Source: Paenibacillus tyrphae
GTDB taxonomy: Bacteria > Bacillota > Bacilli > Paenibacillales > NBRC-103111
Direction of reading: 5' to 3'
Assembly: GCF_000722545.1 (NCBI RefSeq)
Contig: NZ_JNVM01000030.1
Coordinates: 1-64,000, forward strand
DNA: 64,000 bases
Shown here: positions 52,302 through 61,434 of the stretch, in pieces
Numbering within the stretch: position 1 is the stretch's first letter
Layout of the letters: the number at the start of each line of letters is the position of its first letter
The notes under the pieces: generated by a model
Told to the model about the DNA's origin: nothing
What the model saw: only the letters and a program-made list of their open reading frames with translations
The model's database searches: none
Position numbers and translations under genes: made by a program

Positions 52302-52724
52302 ATGCGCTTGATGGGACTGGATTACGGGGACAAGACGATCGGCGTCGCCGTCAGCGACGAGCTCGGTTGGACCGCGCAGGGGCTTGAAGTGATCCGGAGA
52401 ACGACCGAGGAGCGTGATATGGCCCGTCTTCGGGAGCTTATCGCGCAATATGGCGTCACGGAAATCGTCGTAGGCCTGCCGAAAAACATGAACAACACGA
52501 TCGGTCCGCGTGGAGAAATTTGTATCGCATTTTCAGAGCAAGTGCATGAAACCCTACAATTGCCGGTGCATTTGTGGGATGAAAGGCTGACAACCGCCTC
52601 CGCCCAGCGCACGCTGCTGGAAGCGGACGTTAGCCGCAAGAAACGAAAGCAGGTCATCGACAAGATGGCGGCTGCGCTCATTTTGCAAGGATATATGGAT
52701 GCCCAAGCCAACTCGAAGAGGTGA
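52302..52724 (+). CDS. ruvX: RuvX/YqgF family RNase H-like nuclease
   Basis: A protein of 140 residues with RNase H fold: MRLMGLDYGDKTIGVAVSDE with Asp7, EIVVGLPKNMN, and LWDERLTTASAQRTLLEADV with a further acidic site. YqgF proteins process the 5' end of pre-16S rRNA in E. coli and are also called putative Holliday junction resolvases. GGAGAAC precedes the ATG. It sits in the conserved ireB-ruvX-DUF1292-mltG order. Confidence 0.93.
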   Translation: MRLMGLDYGDKTIGVAVSDELGWTAQGLEVIRRTTEERDMARLRELIAQYGVTEIVVGLPKNMNNTIGPRGEICIAFSEQVHETLQLPVHLWDERLTTASAQRTLLEADVSRKKRKQVIDKMAAALILQGYMDAQANSKR

Positions 52725-52730
52725 AGAACG

Positions 52731-53057
52731 GTGACAGATAAAGATCAAAATACCAATCAGGAACAGCTGCAAGAAGAGCCCGAAATTATTTACATTCCCG
52801 ACGAAGAAGGCAACGAAGAAGAATTCGAAGTCATCATGAAATTCGAAGTGGACGACTCGGATAAAAAGTATATGATGGTTGTTCCTGTCGATGCCGACGA
52901 GGAATCCGACGAAGTGTATGCGTTCCGTTATGAGGAAGACGGCGACGATCTGCAGCTGTATACGATTGAGGACGAAGAAGAATGGAATATCGTGGAGGAA
53001 ACGTTCAACACGCTGATGGACGAATACGACGACGAGGAAGAAGAATCGTCCAAGTAA
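52731..53057 (+). CDS. DUF1292 protein (YrzB-like)
   Basis: A very acidic protein of 108 residues (EFEVIMKFEVDDSDKKYMMV, then YTIEDEEEWNIVEETFNTLM). This is the DUF1292 core found behind ruvX in many Firmicutes; the function is unknown. The GTG at 52731 lies close behind ruvX with GAGGTGAAG as ribosome site. Confidence 0.88.
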   Translation: MTDKDQNTNQEQLQEEPEIIYIPDEEGNEEEFEVIMKFEVDDSDKKYMMVVPVDADEESDEVYAFRYEEDGDDLQLYTIEDEEEWNIVEETFNTLMDEYDDEEEESSK

Positions 53058-53114
53058 GATGGCGCCTGGCCTCCCGTATGGGAGGCTTGCCGTTTGCATA
53101 AGGAGGCTGGAACG

Positions 53115-53423
53115 TTGAACCCGAATATGGAAGCGACGCCAACCCGTCAGTTGCGGGAAACGTTCGGAGATGATATTATTTTGTATGACGAAGAGCAGGA
53201 ATCCGTCGTCTATCGTATCGTCTCCGAATTGATCCTGGGCGATCAAGGGTACGCGATGCTGGAAAAAGCGAAGCCGGGCAAGGAAGATGAACCGGAAATT
53301 TACCGTGTGACACGGAAAGATGACGGGGAGCTTGAGCTTGAAACGATCGAAGACGACGATGAATGGGAAAACGTCTCCGAGCTTTTCGACGAGTTGACTT
53401 TTCCGGCTGACGAACAGTTGTAA
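53115..53423 (+). CDS. Second DUF1292-like protein
   Basis: A protein of 102 residues with the same core as its neighbour (DDIILYDEEQESVVYRIVSE, then TIEDDDEWENVSELFDEL), so it is probably a tandem paralog. The TTG at 53115 has AAGGAGG 8 bases upstream, better than the TTG at 53094. mltG follows after 85 bases. Confidence 0.8.
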   Translation: MNPNMEATPTRQLRETFGDDIILYDEEQESVVYRIVSELILGDQGYAMLEKAKPGKEDEPEIYRVTRKDDGELELETIEDDDEWENVSELFDELTFPADEQL

Positions 53424-53508
53424 TGTACAACTTTTTTCTTAAGGAAGCCTGAGCGGAGATGATCCGCTCTTTTTCGTTTGTTTGCGGAGATGTAGAAGGA
53501 GCGGCGCC

Positions 53509-54567
53509 GTGAAACGGGTATGGGTTTGGGGAACAATAGGAATTGTTGCAATAATGGCCGGGGCCGGGACAGGGCTTGGGTGGTATGTGACCCGCTCGCT
53601 TCAGCCGATGCCGGCTTCGGAGACGGAGCAGCGCATCTCGCTGCCGCCGGGCGCCGGAACGGGACAGCTCGCGGCCGAGCTGGAGAGCAAGGGCATTATT
53701 CGCAGCGCTCGCGTTTTTACGTGGTATTTGAAATATAAGCAGGAAGGCGGCCGCTTCCAAGCAGGCGAGTACGCCATGAAGCCCGGGCTATCGCCGGACG
53801 TGATCATCGAGCACCTGAACCAGGGAGATACGGTAAAGGAAGCCGGCATCCGCTTGACGGTGCCCGAGGGCTTTACCGTGCGTCAGATTGCGGAGAAGCT
53901 GCAGCAGCAGGAAGGCGTTGACTTGCAGCAGTTCACGAATCTTGTACAAAGCTTCAAGGGGGCTGAAGGCTCCGCAGCGGCGCAGATTCCGGCGGACGCG
54001 TCCTTGCGGTCCCGTCTCGAAGGGTATTTGTTCCCGGAAACGTACGAATGGAAAAAGGGTACGAGTCCGCAAGAAATGATCGAGACGATGACGCAAGAGC
54101 TCGACAAGAAGCTTGGACAGCTGCCGCAGGATTGGAAGCAGACATTGGCCCAGCGAGGCTTGACCGTGCATCAGATGCTGACACTGGCCTCACTTATCGA
54201 ACGTGAGGTTGTTGTCGAAGACGAGCGAGCGCTCGTCAGCGGCGTTATTCATAACCGCTTAAAGCAAGGTATGCCGCTGCAAATCGATGCGACCGTGCAG
54301 TATTTGTTCGACAAGCCGAAGGAACGGCTGTTCGAGAAGGATTTGCAGATTCAAAGTCCTTATAATACGTATTTGAATAAAGGACTGCCGCCCGGACCGA
54401 TTGCAAGTCCGAGCCTCGCCTCGATCAAAGCGGCGATTTATCCGGCAGATACCAAATATTTGTTTTATGTAACCAAAAAGGACGGAAGCAAGGCGCATTT
54501 GTTTGCGGAGACGTTCGAGCAGCATAAGAAGAATATCGCGGAGAGCGCCAAAAGCGCCAAGCCGTAG
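53509..54567 (+). CDS. mltG: Endolytic murein transglycosylase MltG
   Basis: Membrane-bound enzyme of 352 residues that cuts nascent glycan strands and sets their length. One N-terminal membrane helix (about 4-22), a LysM-like subdomain (about 100-130; RLTVPEGFTVRQIAEKLQQ) and the YceG catalytic domain with Glu231 in LASLIEREV, then SPYNTYLNKGLPPGPIASP. The GTG at 53509 has AAGGAG 7 bases upstream. B. subtilis YrrL is in the same place. Confidence 0.93.
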   Translation: MKRVWVWGTIGIVAIMAGAGTGLGWYVTRSLQPMPASETEQRISLPPGAGTGQLAAELESKGIIRSARVFTWYLKYKQEGGRFQAGEYAMKPGLSPDVIIEHLNQGDTVKEAGIRLTVPEGFTVRQIAEKLQQQEGVDLQQFTNLVQSFKGAEGSAAAQIPADASLRSRLEGYLFPETYEWKKGTSPQEMIETMTQELDKKLGQLPQDWKQTLAQRGLTVHQMLTLASLIEREVVVEDERALVSGVIHNRLKQGMPLQIDATVQYLFDKPKERLFEKDLQIQSPYNTYLNKGLPPGPIASPSLASIKAAIYPADTKYLFYVTKKDGSKAHLFAETFEQHKKNIAESAKSAKP

Positions 54568-54599
54568 CTTTACAATGTGAGGAGAAGGTGAGCGGGCAC

Positions 54600-55541
54600 A
54601 TGAAAAAACCGGAACTGTTGATTTCGGCCGGATCATCCGCAGAAGCGAAGCGGTATATCGAAGCAGGGGCGGACGCTGTCCTCGTAGGCGAGCACCGGTT
54701 CGGCTTGCGGCTGCCGGGGGAAGTAATGGCGGAGGAGCTGGCATCGCTCGTTACTTGGGCGCATGAACACGGAGCGAAAGTATACGCAGCTGTCAACACT
54801 ATTATGGATAACGACTTGCTGCCCGAGCTGGAAAAATACGTAGGCCAGCTGCAGCAAGCGGGCATCGATGGCATTGTTTTCGGTGATCCGGCCGTGCTGA
54901 TGGCGGTTCGCGGCTTCGCACCCGGCATGCGTTTGCATTGGAACGCGGAGATGACCTCCACCAACTATGCGACGGCTAGCTATTGGGCAAGCAAAGGGGC
55001 GGCCCGCATGGTGCTGGCCCGCGAGCTGAACCTGGAGGAGACGCTGGAAATTGCGCGCCAGCTTGATGGCTCGATGGAAGTGGAAGTGCAAGTTCATGGC
55101 ATTACGAATATTTATCATTCAAAGCGGAGCCTCCTGACCAATTATAAGGAGCATCAGGGACGTCCTCAAGAGCTTGAAAAGCTGGAGCTCGATAAAGAGG
55201 AAGGCTTGTTCCTGATCGAGCAAGAGCGGCCGGACGAGCGATATCCGATCTATGAGGATGCGAACGGCACGCATATTATGAGCTCGGACGACATTTGTAT
55301 GCTGGATAGCCTGCATGAGCTGATGGAAGGCGGTATCGACAGCTTCAAGCTGGAGGCGCTGCTGAAATCGCCGGAGTACAATGAAGCGGTGATTCGCGGT
55401 TACCGGCAAGCGATTGATGCGTATACGGCGAATCCGGACGGCTACGAGTTTCAAGAGGAGTGGCTGGATGCCATCCGCTCGCTGCAGGACGAACGGCGCG
55501 AGCTGACGTACGGATTCTTTTTCAAAGAGCAGGTTTATTAA
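54600..55541 (+). CDS. trhP1: U32-family tRNA hydroxylation protein P1 (YrrN-like)
   Basis: A protein of 313 residues of the peptidase U32 family. In B. subtilis YrrN and YrrO (TrhP1/2) are needed for 5-hydroxyuridine at tRNA position 34; they are not thought to be proteases. Features: GADAVLVGEHRFGLRLPGEV, GIDGIVFGDPAVLMAV and VEVQVHGITNIYHSKRSLL. No cluster cysteines are present, unlike its neighbour. The ATG at 54600 is preferred to the GTG at 54588, which lies in the ribosome site. The methyltransferase gene trmR (yrrM), found between mltG and yrrN in B. subtilis, is missing here. Confidence 0.85.
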   Translation: MKKPELLISAGSSAEAKRYIEAGADAVLVGEHRFGLRLPGEVMAEELASLVTWAHEHGAKVYAAVNTIMDNDLLPELEKYVGQLQQAGIDGIVFGDPAVLMAVRGFAPGMRLHWNAEMTSTNYATASYWASKGAARMVLARELNLEETLEIARQLDGSMEVEVQVHGITNIYHSKRSLLTNYKEHQGRPQELEKLELDKEEGLFLIEQERPDERYPIYEDANGTHIMSSDDICMLDSLHELMEGGIDSFKLEALLKSPEYNEAVIRGYRQAIDAYTANPDGYEFQEEWLDAIRSLQDERRELTYGFFFKEQVY

Positions 55542-55574
55542 TATCATTAGAAGATATAAGCGAGGTGGAATATC

Positions 55575-56864
55575 ATGACATTGTTGAAGCAAGAGCTGCT
55601 TGGCAAGCGAATGCGGTTCGAGAAGCCCGAACTGCTCGCGCCGGCCGGAAGCTTGGAAAAGCTGAAATTCGCCGTTCACTACGGGGCGGATGCGGTCTAT
55701 ATCGGCGGGCAGCAATACGGGCTCAGGTCGAACGCGGACAACTTCACCTTCGAGGAAATGCGGGAAGGGGTCGAGTTTGCGGAGAAATACGGCGCCAAAG
55801 TATTCGTCGCGACGAATATTTATGCCCACAATGAAGATTTGTCGGGCTTGGAAGATTATCTTCGCGGCATTCAGGATGCGGGCGTGCATGCCATTATCGT
55901 GGCGGACCCGATTATTATCGAGACGTGCAAGCGCGCGGCTCCGAAGCTGGAAATTCACCTGAGCACCCAGCAGTCCACAATGAACCGTCAAGCCGTGCAG
56001 TTCTGGAAAGAAGAAGGCATCGACCGGGTCGTACTTGCCCGCGAGGCAACGATGGAAGAAATCGTCGAGATCAAGACGCACGTCGATATGGAGATCGAGG
56101 TGTTCGTCCATGGGGCGATGTGCAGCTCCTATTCGGGACGCTGCGTGCTGTCAAACCATTTTACGGATCGCGACTCGAACCGCGGCGGCTGTTCGCAGTC
56201 CTGTCGCTGGAAATATGATCTGTTTACTACCGAGGAAGAGCTGAACGGACCGCAGATCGGCATCAAGGAAATTCCGTTGTTTCAAACGGGTGACAATCCG
56301 TTCTCGATGAGCTCGAAGGATCTGTGCATGATCGAGTACGTTCCCGAGCTGATTCGCGCCGGCGTCGACAGCTTCAAAATCGAAGGCCGCATGAAGAGCG
56401 TTCACTACGTCGCCACGGTCGTCAATGCGTACCGTCAGGCCATCGATTCGTATTTTGCTGATCCGGAGCATTACGAGTTGAAGCCGGAATGGCTGTATGA
56501 GATTCAGAAGGCGGCTAACCGTCCGCTCAATACCGGGTTTTTCTACGACCGCCCGGGGCACGAGGACCACATTTTCGAGCCCGAGGACAAAGCGGCTCCG
56601 TACGATTTTGTCGGCGTTGTGATGGAGTATGACGAAGCGACGCAGACCGCGCTCATCCAGCAGCGGAACCATTTTAAGCCGGGGCAGGAAGTGGAGTTCT
56701 TCGGTCCGAACGGCACGTTCTTCAAGCAGGCGGTGGGCGAGCTGCAGGATGAAGAGGGCAAATCGCTCGACGCTGCGCGGCATCCGCTGCAGCTCATCCG
56801 GATGAAGGTCGAGCAGCCGGTCCGTCCATTTGATATGATGCGCAAAAAAATGAAAAAATCGTAA
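55575..56864 (+). CDS. trhP2: U32-family tRNA hydroxylation protein P2 (YrrO-like)
   Basis: A protein of 429 residues. It has the U32 signature and Fe-S ligand region VFVHGAMCSSYSGRCVLSNH followed by RGGCSQSC, giving four Cys. DSFKIEGRMKSVHYVATVVN and a C-terminal small beta domain follow. It works with the preceding protein in prephenate-dependent 5-hydroxyuridine formation, as known for B. subtilis. GAGGTGG precedes the ATG. A terminator closes the unit. Confidence 0.9.
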   Translation: MTLLKQELLGKRMRFEKPELLAPAGSLEKLKFAVHYGADAVYIGGQQYGLRSNADNFTFEEMREGVEFAEKYGAKVFVATNIYAHNEDLSGLEDYLRGIQDAGVHAIIVADPIIIETCKRAAPKLEIHLSTQQSTMNRQAVQFWKEEGIDRVVLAREATMEEIVEIKTHVDMEIEVFVHGAMCSSYSGRCVLSNHFTDRDSNRGGCSQSCRWKYDLFTTEEELNGPQIGIKEIPLFQTGDNPFSMSSKDLCMIEYVPELIRAGVDSFKIEGRMKSVHYVATVVNAYRQAIDSYFADPEHYELKPEWLYEIQKAANRPLNTGFFYDRPGHEDHIFEPEDKAAPYDFVGVVMEYDEATQTALIQQRNHFKPGQEVEFFGPNGTFFKQAVGELQDEEGKSLDAARHPLQLIRMKVEQPVRPFDMMRKKMKKS

Positions 56865-56894
56865 ATGGCCGCGGCATAACCGCCGCTTGACGAC

Positions 56895-56923
56895 GCTCCG
56901 TCCCTTAGGGACGGGGCTTTTTT
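56895..56923 (+). terminator. Intrinsic terminator after trhP2
   Basis: GCTCCGTCCC (56895-56904), TTA, GGGACGGGGC (56908-56917) and six T. Confidence 0.9.
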
Positions 56924-57245
56924 GCGTTTGCACGGATAACCCCGGTGCGAAGAGTCGGTCGAATGACCTAAGTATGCGCCTTCGGTCATGTAGTCGCATT
57001 TTTTGTTAAAATATCTATAACATTTTACCTACTTGGTCCCGATATAGATAAAGATACTCTTTTTTTATTAACTAAAAATTTATATATTCGTAAGGCGATT
57101 ATGAATTGAGGCGGTGGAACTACTATTTTTTTCGATCGCAACCCAATGAACTAAAGGGATTTTGAGATTTCATGTCGAATACCAAGATTAACCGGTTAAA
57201 GCTCGCATACTTATCAAACTATTACATATCTAGGTGGTGTTTCCT
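56924..57245 (+). other. AT-rich intergenic region before the chemoreceptor gene
   Basis: No gene is seen in these 320 bases. An ATGACC/GGTCAT hairpin with a 15-base loop followed by a T-rich stretch lies near 56964-57007. A CCGATAT box at 57039-57045 recalls the sigma-D -10 used for chemotaxis genes, but no TAAA box sits at the right distance, so this is not claimed as a promoter. No c-di-GMP riboswitch signature is present. Confidence 0.5.
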
Positions 57246-59423
57246 GTGAAGGATCAATGGTCTTCACTTAAAGCCAGCCTGCAAAAAGCCGGCAAATCGT
57301 TGAAAAATGGGCGCTCCAATTCATCTGACCCGAATCGTCCCGAAGGTTCGAGTGCTTCTAAAGTCGTGGATTCGCTGAAAGAAGTAGGCCTTATGAACTT
57401 GTTGAGGTCGGTAGGGGGCAAGCTGTTCCTTATCTTTTTTATCAGCATCTTGTTTTTCGTGTTGACCGTAGGTCTGACTTCTTATAACATCTCCAAGGGA
57501 GTTATTCAGAAAAAGGTGGCCGACGCGTCGGAAGGCACCATTATGCAAGCCGGGCAAAAGCTCGATCTGCTCTACGCCACCTACGAAGATTTGTCGATGC
57601 AAATTTTGCTGGACGAAGATTTGAAAAAGCTGCTTGCGGATATGGATACCGTGAACAAAAACAGCTACGATTTTCTCCAGCTCCGGCAGAAGCTTGGCGA
57701 CAAGCTGAACGTTTATTCGTACTCGAACAAAACGCTCAAGTCGATCTATTTGTTTAAGGCAAGCGGAGAGCCGGTAGCTTCGGCCGGTTCGGCGATGAAT
57801 AAGGAAAGTCTGGCGCAGGAAGATTGGTTCAAGAAGATCGTTGAAGGCAACGGCAAAGCGACTTGGCTGGAATCCAGAGCGAAGGGCTACTCGGATTCGC
57901 TCGGCAATGCGGGCACAGCTTCGTTCGGTCTGGGCCGCGTGCTGAAAAATACGACGACCAATGCCGTGCAGTCCGTGCTTCTGTTGGAGATTAACTTGGA
58001 AGCGGTCGGTAAGGAGCTCAGTCAAATCTCGATGGGCGAAGGCGGAAAAACGGTCATCGTCACACCTGACATGAACTACATCTATAACCAGGACGTTGCG
58101 GCGCTTGGCAAGCCGAGCGATTTTGGGGTAACGAAGGAAGCCTTTACAGAAGACAAAGGAAACCTGCAAAACAGCAGCCGCGACATGCAGCTCGTTTATT
58201 TCAAATCGGCCAAAACGAATTGGCTCTTGATCGGCGCGATGCCCGTGGCAGAGCTTGTGAAGGATGCGGGAGTCATCTTCGGTATGACTTGGCTGATGGC
58301 TTTTGTGGCGATGATTATCGCCGTTGTAATCGGATACTTCATCGTACGAATGATCGGACGCCCGGTCGTTCAGCTCCGCAACTTGATGAAAGAAGGGGAG
58401 CAAGGCAATCTGAAGGTGCGGATGACCGTCACGAGCCAGGACGAGATCGGGCAGTTGGGTCAAAGCTTCAACCAGATGATGGAAAAAATTACGACACTGG
58501 TACAGCAGACGAATCATTCCGCTCAAGAGGTACTGCAAACGGCGGGGAGCTTGTCGGACGCTTCGAAGAAAACGGCTACGTCGGCTAAAGAAATCGCCGT
58601 CGCTACGGAAGAAATCGCCAGTGGCGCATCCAGCCTAGCTGTGGAATCCGAGCGCGGCAACGAGCTGACTCACAATATCGGCATGCAGATGAAAAGCGTG
58701 GTTGACGCCAACATCGTCATGGGTTCCGCAGCTTCGGAAGTTCAAGCGTCGAGTAAGCAAGGGATCGAATATATGTCCGAGCTGATCGGCAAAACGAACG
58801 CAACGGAAGCGATGACCCGCTCGATGGTGGAGAAGGTCGATAACCTGAAGGAAAGCACCCGCTCCATCCGTAAAATTTTGGACGTGCTCAGCAACATGAC
58901 GAAGCAAACGAACATTTTGTCGTTGAATGCTACGATTGAAGCGGCCCGGGCCGGTGCGGCGGGGAAAGGCTTCATGGTCGTTGCGGACGAAATCCGCAAG
59001 CTGGCCGACCAATCCAGACAATCGATTGCGATCGTCGGCCAAATTACCGAAACGATTCAGAAGGAAATTGACGAGACGGTTAACGTGCTTTCGCAGGCTT
59101 ACCCGATCTTCCAGGAGCAAATCGAATCCGTGAAAGAAGCCGATTCGATCTTTAAGCAAGTCGATTCGCAGATGGGCGAATTCATTGAACGGTTGTCCGA
59201 AGTAACGGAGTCGATCAGCGAGCTTGAAGCGTCGCAGATGGTGCTGAGTGATGCGATGTCAAACGTCAGCGCTGTGGCCGAAGAATCGTCCGCGACTTCG
59301 CAAGAGGTGGCATCTCTGAGCTCGGAGCAAATGAGCATCAGCTCCGGTCTTGTGAAGCTGTCGGACAGTCTCGAAGACCTGTCGAACTCGTTGAAGGAAC
59401 AGTTGTCGAAATTCCAAGTTTAA
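57246..59423 (+). CDS. Methyl-accepting chemotaxis protein
   Basis: A membrane receptor of 725 residues. The N-terminal cytoplasmic tail of about 55 residues is unusually long. TM1 is at about 60-78, the extracellular dCache-like sensor at 80-335, TM2 at 343-366, then HAMP, then a long signalling domain whose hairpin tip reads LSLNATIEAARAGAAGKGFMVVADEIRKLA. The ligand is unknown. The GTG at 57246 is preferred because AGGTGG ends 8 bases upstream; the GTG at 57234 lies inside that box. No other chemotaxis gene is nearby. Confidence 0.92.
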   Translation: MKDQWSSLKASLQKAGKSLKNGRSNSSDPNRPEGSSASKVVDSLKEVGLMNLLRSVGGKLFLIFFISILFFVLTVGLTSYNISKGVIQKKVADASEGTIMQAGQKLDLLYATYEDLSMQILLDEDLKKLLADMDTVNKNSYDFLQLRQKLGDKLNVYSYSNKTLKSIYLFKASGEPVASAGSAMNKESLAQEDWFKKIVEGNGKATWLESRAKGYSDSLGNAGTASFGLGRVLKNTTTNAVQSVLLLEINLEAVGKELSQISMGEGGKTVIVTPDMNYIYNQDVAALGKPSDFGVTKEAFTEDKGNLQNSSRDMQLVYFKSAKTNWLLIGAMPVAELVKDAGVIFGMTWLMAFVAMIIAVVIGYFIVRMIGRPVVQLRNLMKEGEQGNLKVRMTVTSQDEIGQLGQSFNQMMEKITTLVQQTNHSAQEVLQTAGSLSDASKKTATSAKEIAVATEEIASGASSLAVESERGNELTHNIGMQMKSVVDANIVMGSAASEVQASSKQGIEYMSELIGKTNATEAMTRSMVEKVDNLKESTRSIRKILDVLSNMTKQTNILSLNATIEAARAGAAGKGFMVVADEIRKLADQSRQSIAIVGQITETIQKEIDETVNVLSQAYPIFQEQIESVKEADSIFKQVDSQMGEFIERLSEVTESISELEASQMVLSDAMSNVSAVAEESSATSQEVASLSSEQMSISSGLVKLSDSLEDLSNSLKEQLSKFQV

Positions 59424-59436
59424 CGCAGGTCTACAC

Positions 59437-59467
59437 AGCGTCTTCTCCATTGGGGAAGGCGCTTTTT
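59437..59467 (+). terminator. Intrinsic terminator after the MCP gene
   Basis: AGCGTCTTCTCC (59437-59448), ATT, GGGGAAGGCGCT (59452-59463), then five T. Confidence 0.85.
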
Positions 59468-59539
59468 GTTTGGTCGTTTGCAGAGGGCGGTTCCTGACCA
59501 TACTTGTATCATCATACAAGGTGCTGGCAGGTGCGCGGG

Positions 59540-61345
59540 ATGGACAACGGAACAAAGCTGCAAAAGAACCGGATTTTTATCGTATTACTGCTGGTCATCG
59601 GGGTTTTGGCCGCTTGGAATTTACGGTTGTTCTGGATTCAAGTGGCGGCCTCCCGCAGCTTGACGGAACGAAAGATCGATTTGGTGGAAAATTCGGTCAT
59701 TCAGCGGGCTCAAGGTCTTGTGCTCGATAGCGGGCGAGGTGACTTTGTGGACCGGAACGGCGTTCCTTTGACGGGAACGGCGCAGAAGGCATTGATTGTC
59801 TTCCCTATTCATGAGGAAGGATCTACAGATACGTCTACTACGATGGACCGGGTGGCAAGCATCGTAAATGCTCCGCTTTCCGCTTGGGAGTCCTTTGTCC
59901 GCCAGTTGAAAGGTCCGGCCATTTGGTCCGTGTCCGGCCGTCCGGTTCCTTTGACGGACGCGCAGGCGGCCAAGATCGAGGCTTTGGGTCTGAAATCCGT
60001 CCGGGCGATGACCTTCAAGCAGCGCTACGCCGAGCGGCAGCCGGCAAGCCAAGTGCTCGGCTTCATCGGGCAAAATCCGGAGCGGATTACGCGGCAGTTC
60101 ACCGACCAATTCCATAAGGGAGAGCTGCAGCTCACGAGCAAAATCGGCAATTCCGGGCTGGAAAAAACGTTTGAGCCCTGGCTGCAGGGAATCGGGCCAT
60201 CCTCCGTCTCGCTTTTTACCGACGGATTGAAGCGTCCGCTGCCCGGGCTCGATACACGCGAAATCGCTCCGAGCAATCCGTATTATCCGCTTAAAGTCGT
60301 CACGACCCTCGACTCCGGGATACAGCAGCAAATCGAACGGACCTTGGAGCGCTCACACGTGACGGAAGGCGCCGTCGTCGTATTGGATATTCGAAATGGG
60401 GATACGATCGCGATGGCCAGCACGCCCGCATTCCAGCCTGAGCATGTCGATCTGGCCCAAGGAAGCTGGAGCAACAAGGCATTAAAAGCGGTCGCCCCCG
60501 GATCGATTTTTAAAACCGTGACCGCCGCGGCTGCCTTGGAGGAAAAGGCGGTAAAAGCAGACGAAACGTTCGAGTGCACAGGCGCGCTTGGAAAATACGG
60601 CTTCACCTGCTGGAAGAAAGAAGGACACGGCACGCTGACATTGGAAGAAGGCTTCGCCCAGTCGTGCAACATCGTGTTTGCGAAGGTAGCGCAGCGGCTT
60701 GGGGGAGACAAGCTGGAGGCTTACGCGCACAGGCTCGGGCTGGAAATGTCCGTCGGCTGGAGCGCAGACGTACCGCACCGGAAGGGCTTTCGGCAGTGGG
60801 ATGCCGAAGAGCAGGGGCAAATCTATGCCGCTGCTTCGGACAAGTCGGACGAAGGTGCGCTGGTACAGACGGCTATCGGCCAGCGGGACGTGTTAATGAC
60901 GCCGCTGCAAGCGGCTAACTTGGTCGTGACGCTGTATAATCAAGGGAAGGTCGCATCGCCGCGAATTGTGCGGGAAATCCGGTTCCGGAACGATCGGTTA
61001 TACCAGTCGTTCCAGGCTCATGAGCTTGAGCAGGCTGCTAAACCTATCAAGCCGGCGACGGCGAAGCGGCTGCTGGGTTGGATGGCCGAGACGGTGGAGC
61101 ATGGCACCGGTAAGGCGCTGCGATCGGCGAAGTGGAGCCTGGCCGGGAAATCGGGGACGGCGCAGGTTAGGTTGAAAAACGGACGACCCGGCGAGAACCA
61201 TTGGTTTATTGGCTACGGTCCTGCGGAACAGCCTCGCTATGCCGCAGCGGTGGTTGTCCAGAACGTCCCGGAAGGGGGCAACCATAAGGCGATCCCGCTT
61301 TTTAAGGAAGTGATGGATATTTTGGCTGTCAGCTCTGAAAAGTAG
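59540..61345 (+). CDS. Class B penicillin-binding protein (PbpI-like transpeptidase)
   Basis: A protein of 601 residues. One membrane anchor (about 12-32), an N-terminal dimerisation/pedestal region (RGDFVDRNGVPLTGT) and the transpeptidase domain with all three motifs: S322-x-x-K325 in APGSIFKTV, S375-C-N377 in AQSCNIV, and K537-S-G in AGKSGTAQV. It cross-links peptidoglycan, probably in sporulation or septation. In B. subtilis yrrR (pbpI) follows yrrO, udk and greA; udk and greA are absent here. The ATG at 59540 has AGGTG upstream; the frame opens at 59504. Confidence 0.9.
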   Translation: MDNGTKLQKNRIFIVLLLVIGVLAAWNLRLFWIQVAASRSLTERKIDLVENSVIQRAQGLVLDSGRGDFVDRNGVPLTGTAQKALIVFPIHEEGSTDTSTTMDRVASIVNAPLSAWESFVRQLKGPAIWSVSGRPVPLTDAQAAKIEALGLKSVRAMTFKQRYAERQPASQVLGFIGQNPERITRQFTDQFHKGELQLTSKIGNSGLEKTFEPWLQGIGPSSVSLFTDGLKRPLPGLDTREIAPSNPYYPLKVVTTLDSGIQQQIERTLERSHVTEGAVVVLDIRNGDTIAMASTPAFQPEHVDLAQGSWSNKALKAVAPGSIFKTVTAAAALEEKAVKADETFECTGALGKYGFTCWKKEGHGTLTLEEGFAQSCNIVFAKVAQRLGGDKLEAYAHRLGLEMSVGWSADVPHRKGFRQWDAEEQGQIYAAASDKSDEGALVQTAIGQRDVLMTPLQAANLVVTLYNQGKVASPRIVREIRFRNDRLYQSFQAHELEQAAKPIKPATAKRLLGWMAETVEHGTGKALRSAKWSLAGKSGTAQVRLKNGRPGENHWFIGYGPAEQPRYAAAVVVQNVPEGGNHKAIPLFKEVMDILAVSSEK

Positions 61346-61434
61346 GAACGATCATGAGGGGATTTATTGGAGGTATTACGGGAGGCTGCGTTTTCGCGCG
61401 TTGTACGGCGAAGACTCAGCCTTTTTCATCGAGG

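Noticed and set aside
56924..57245. c-di-GMP riboswitch in the leader of the chemoreceptor
   Set aside because: The conserved GEMM core is not present.
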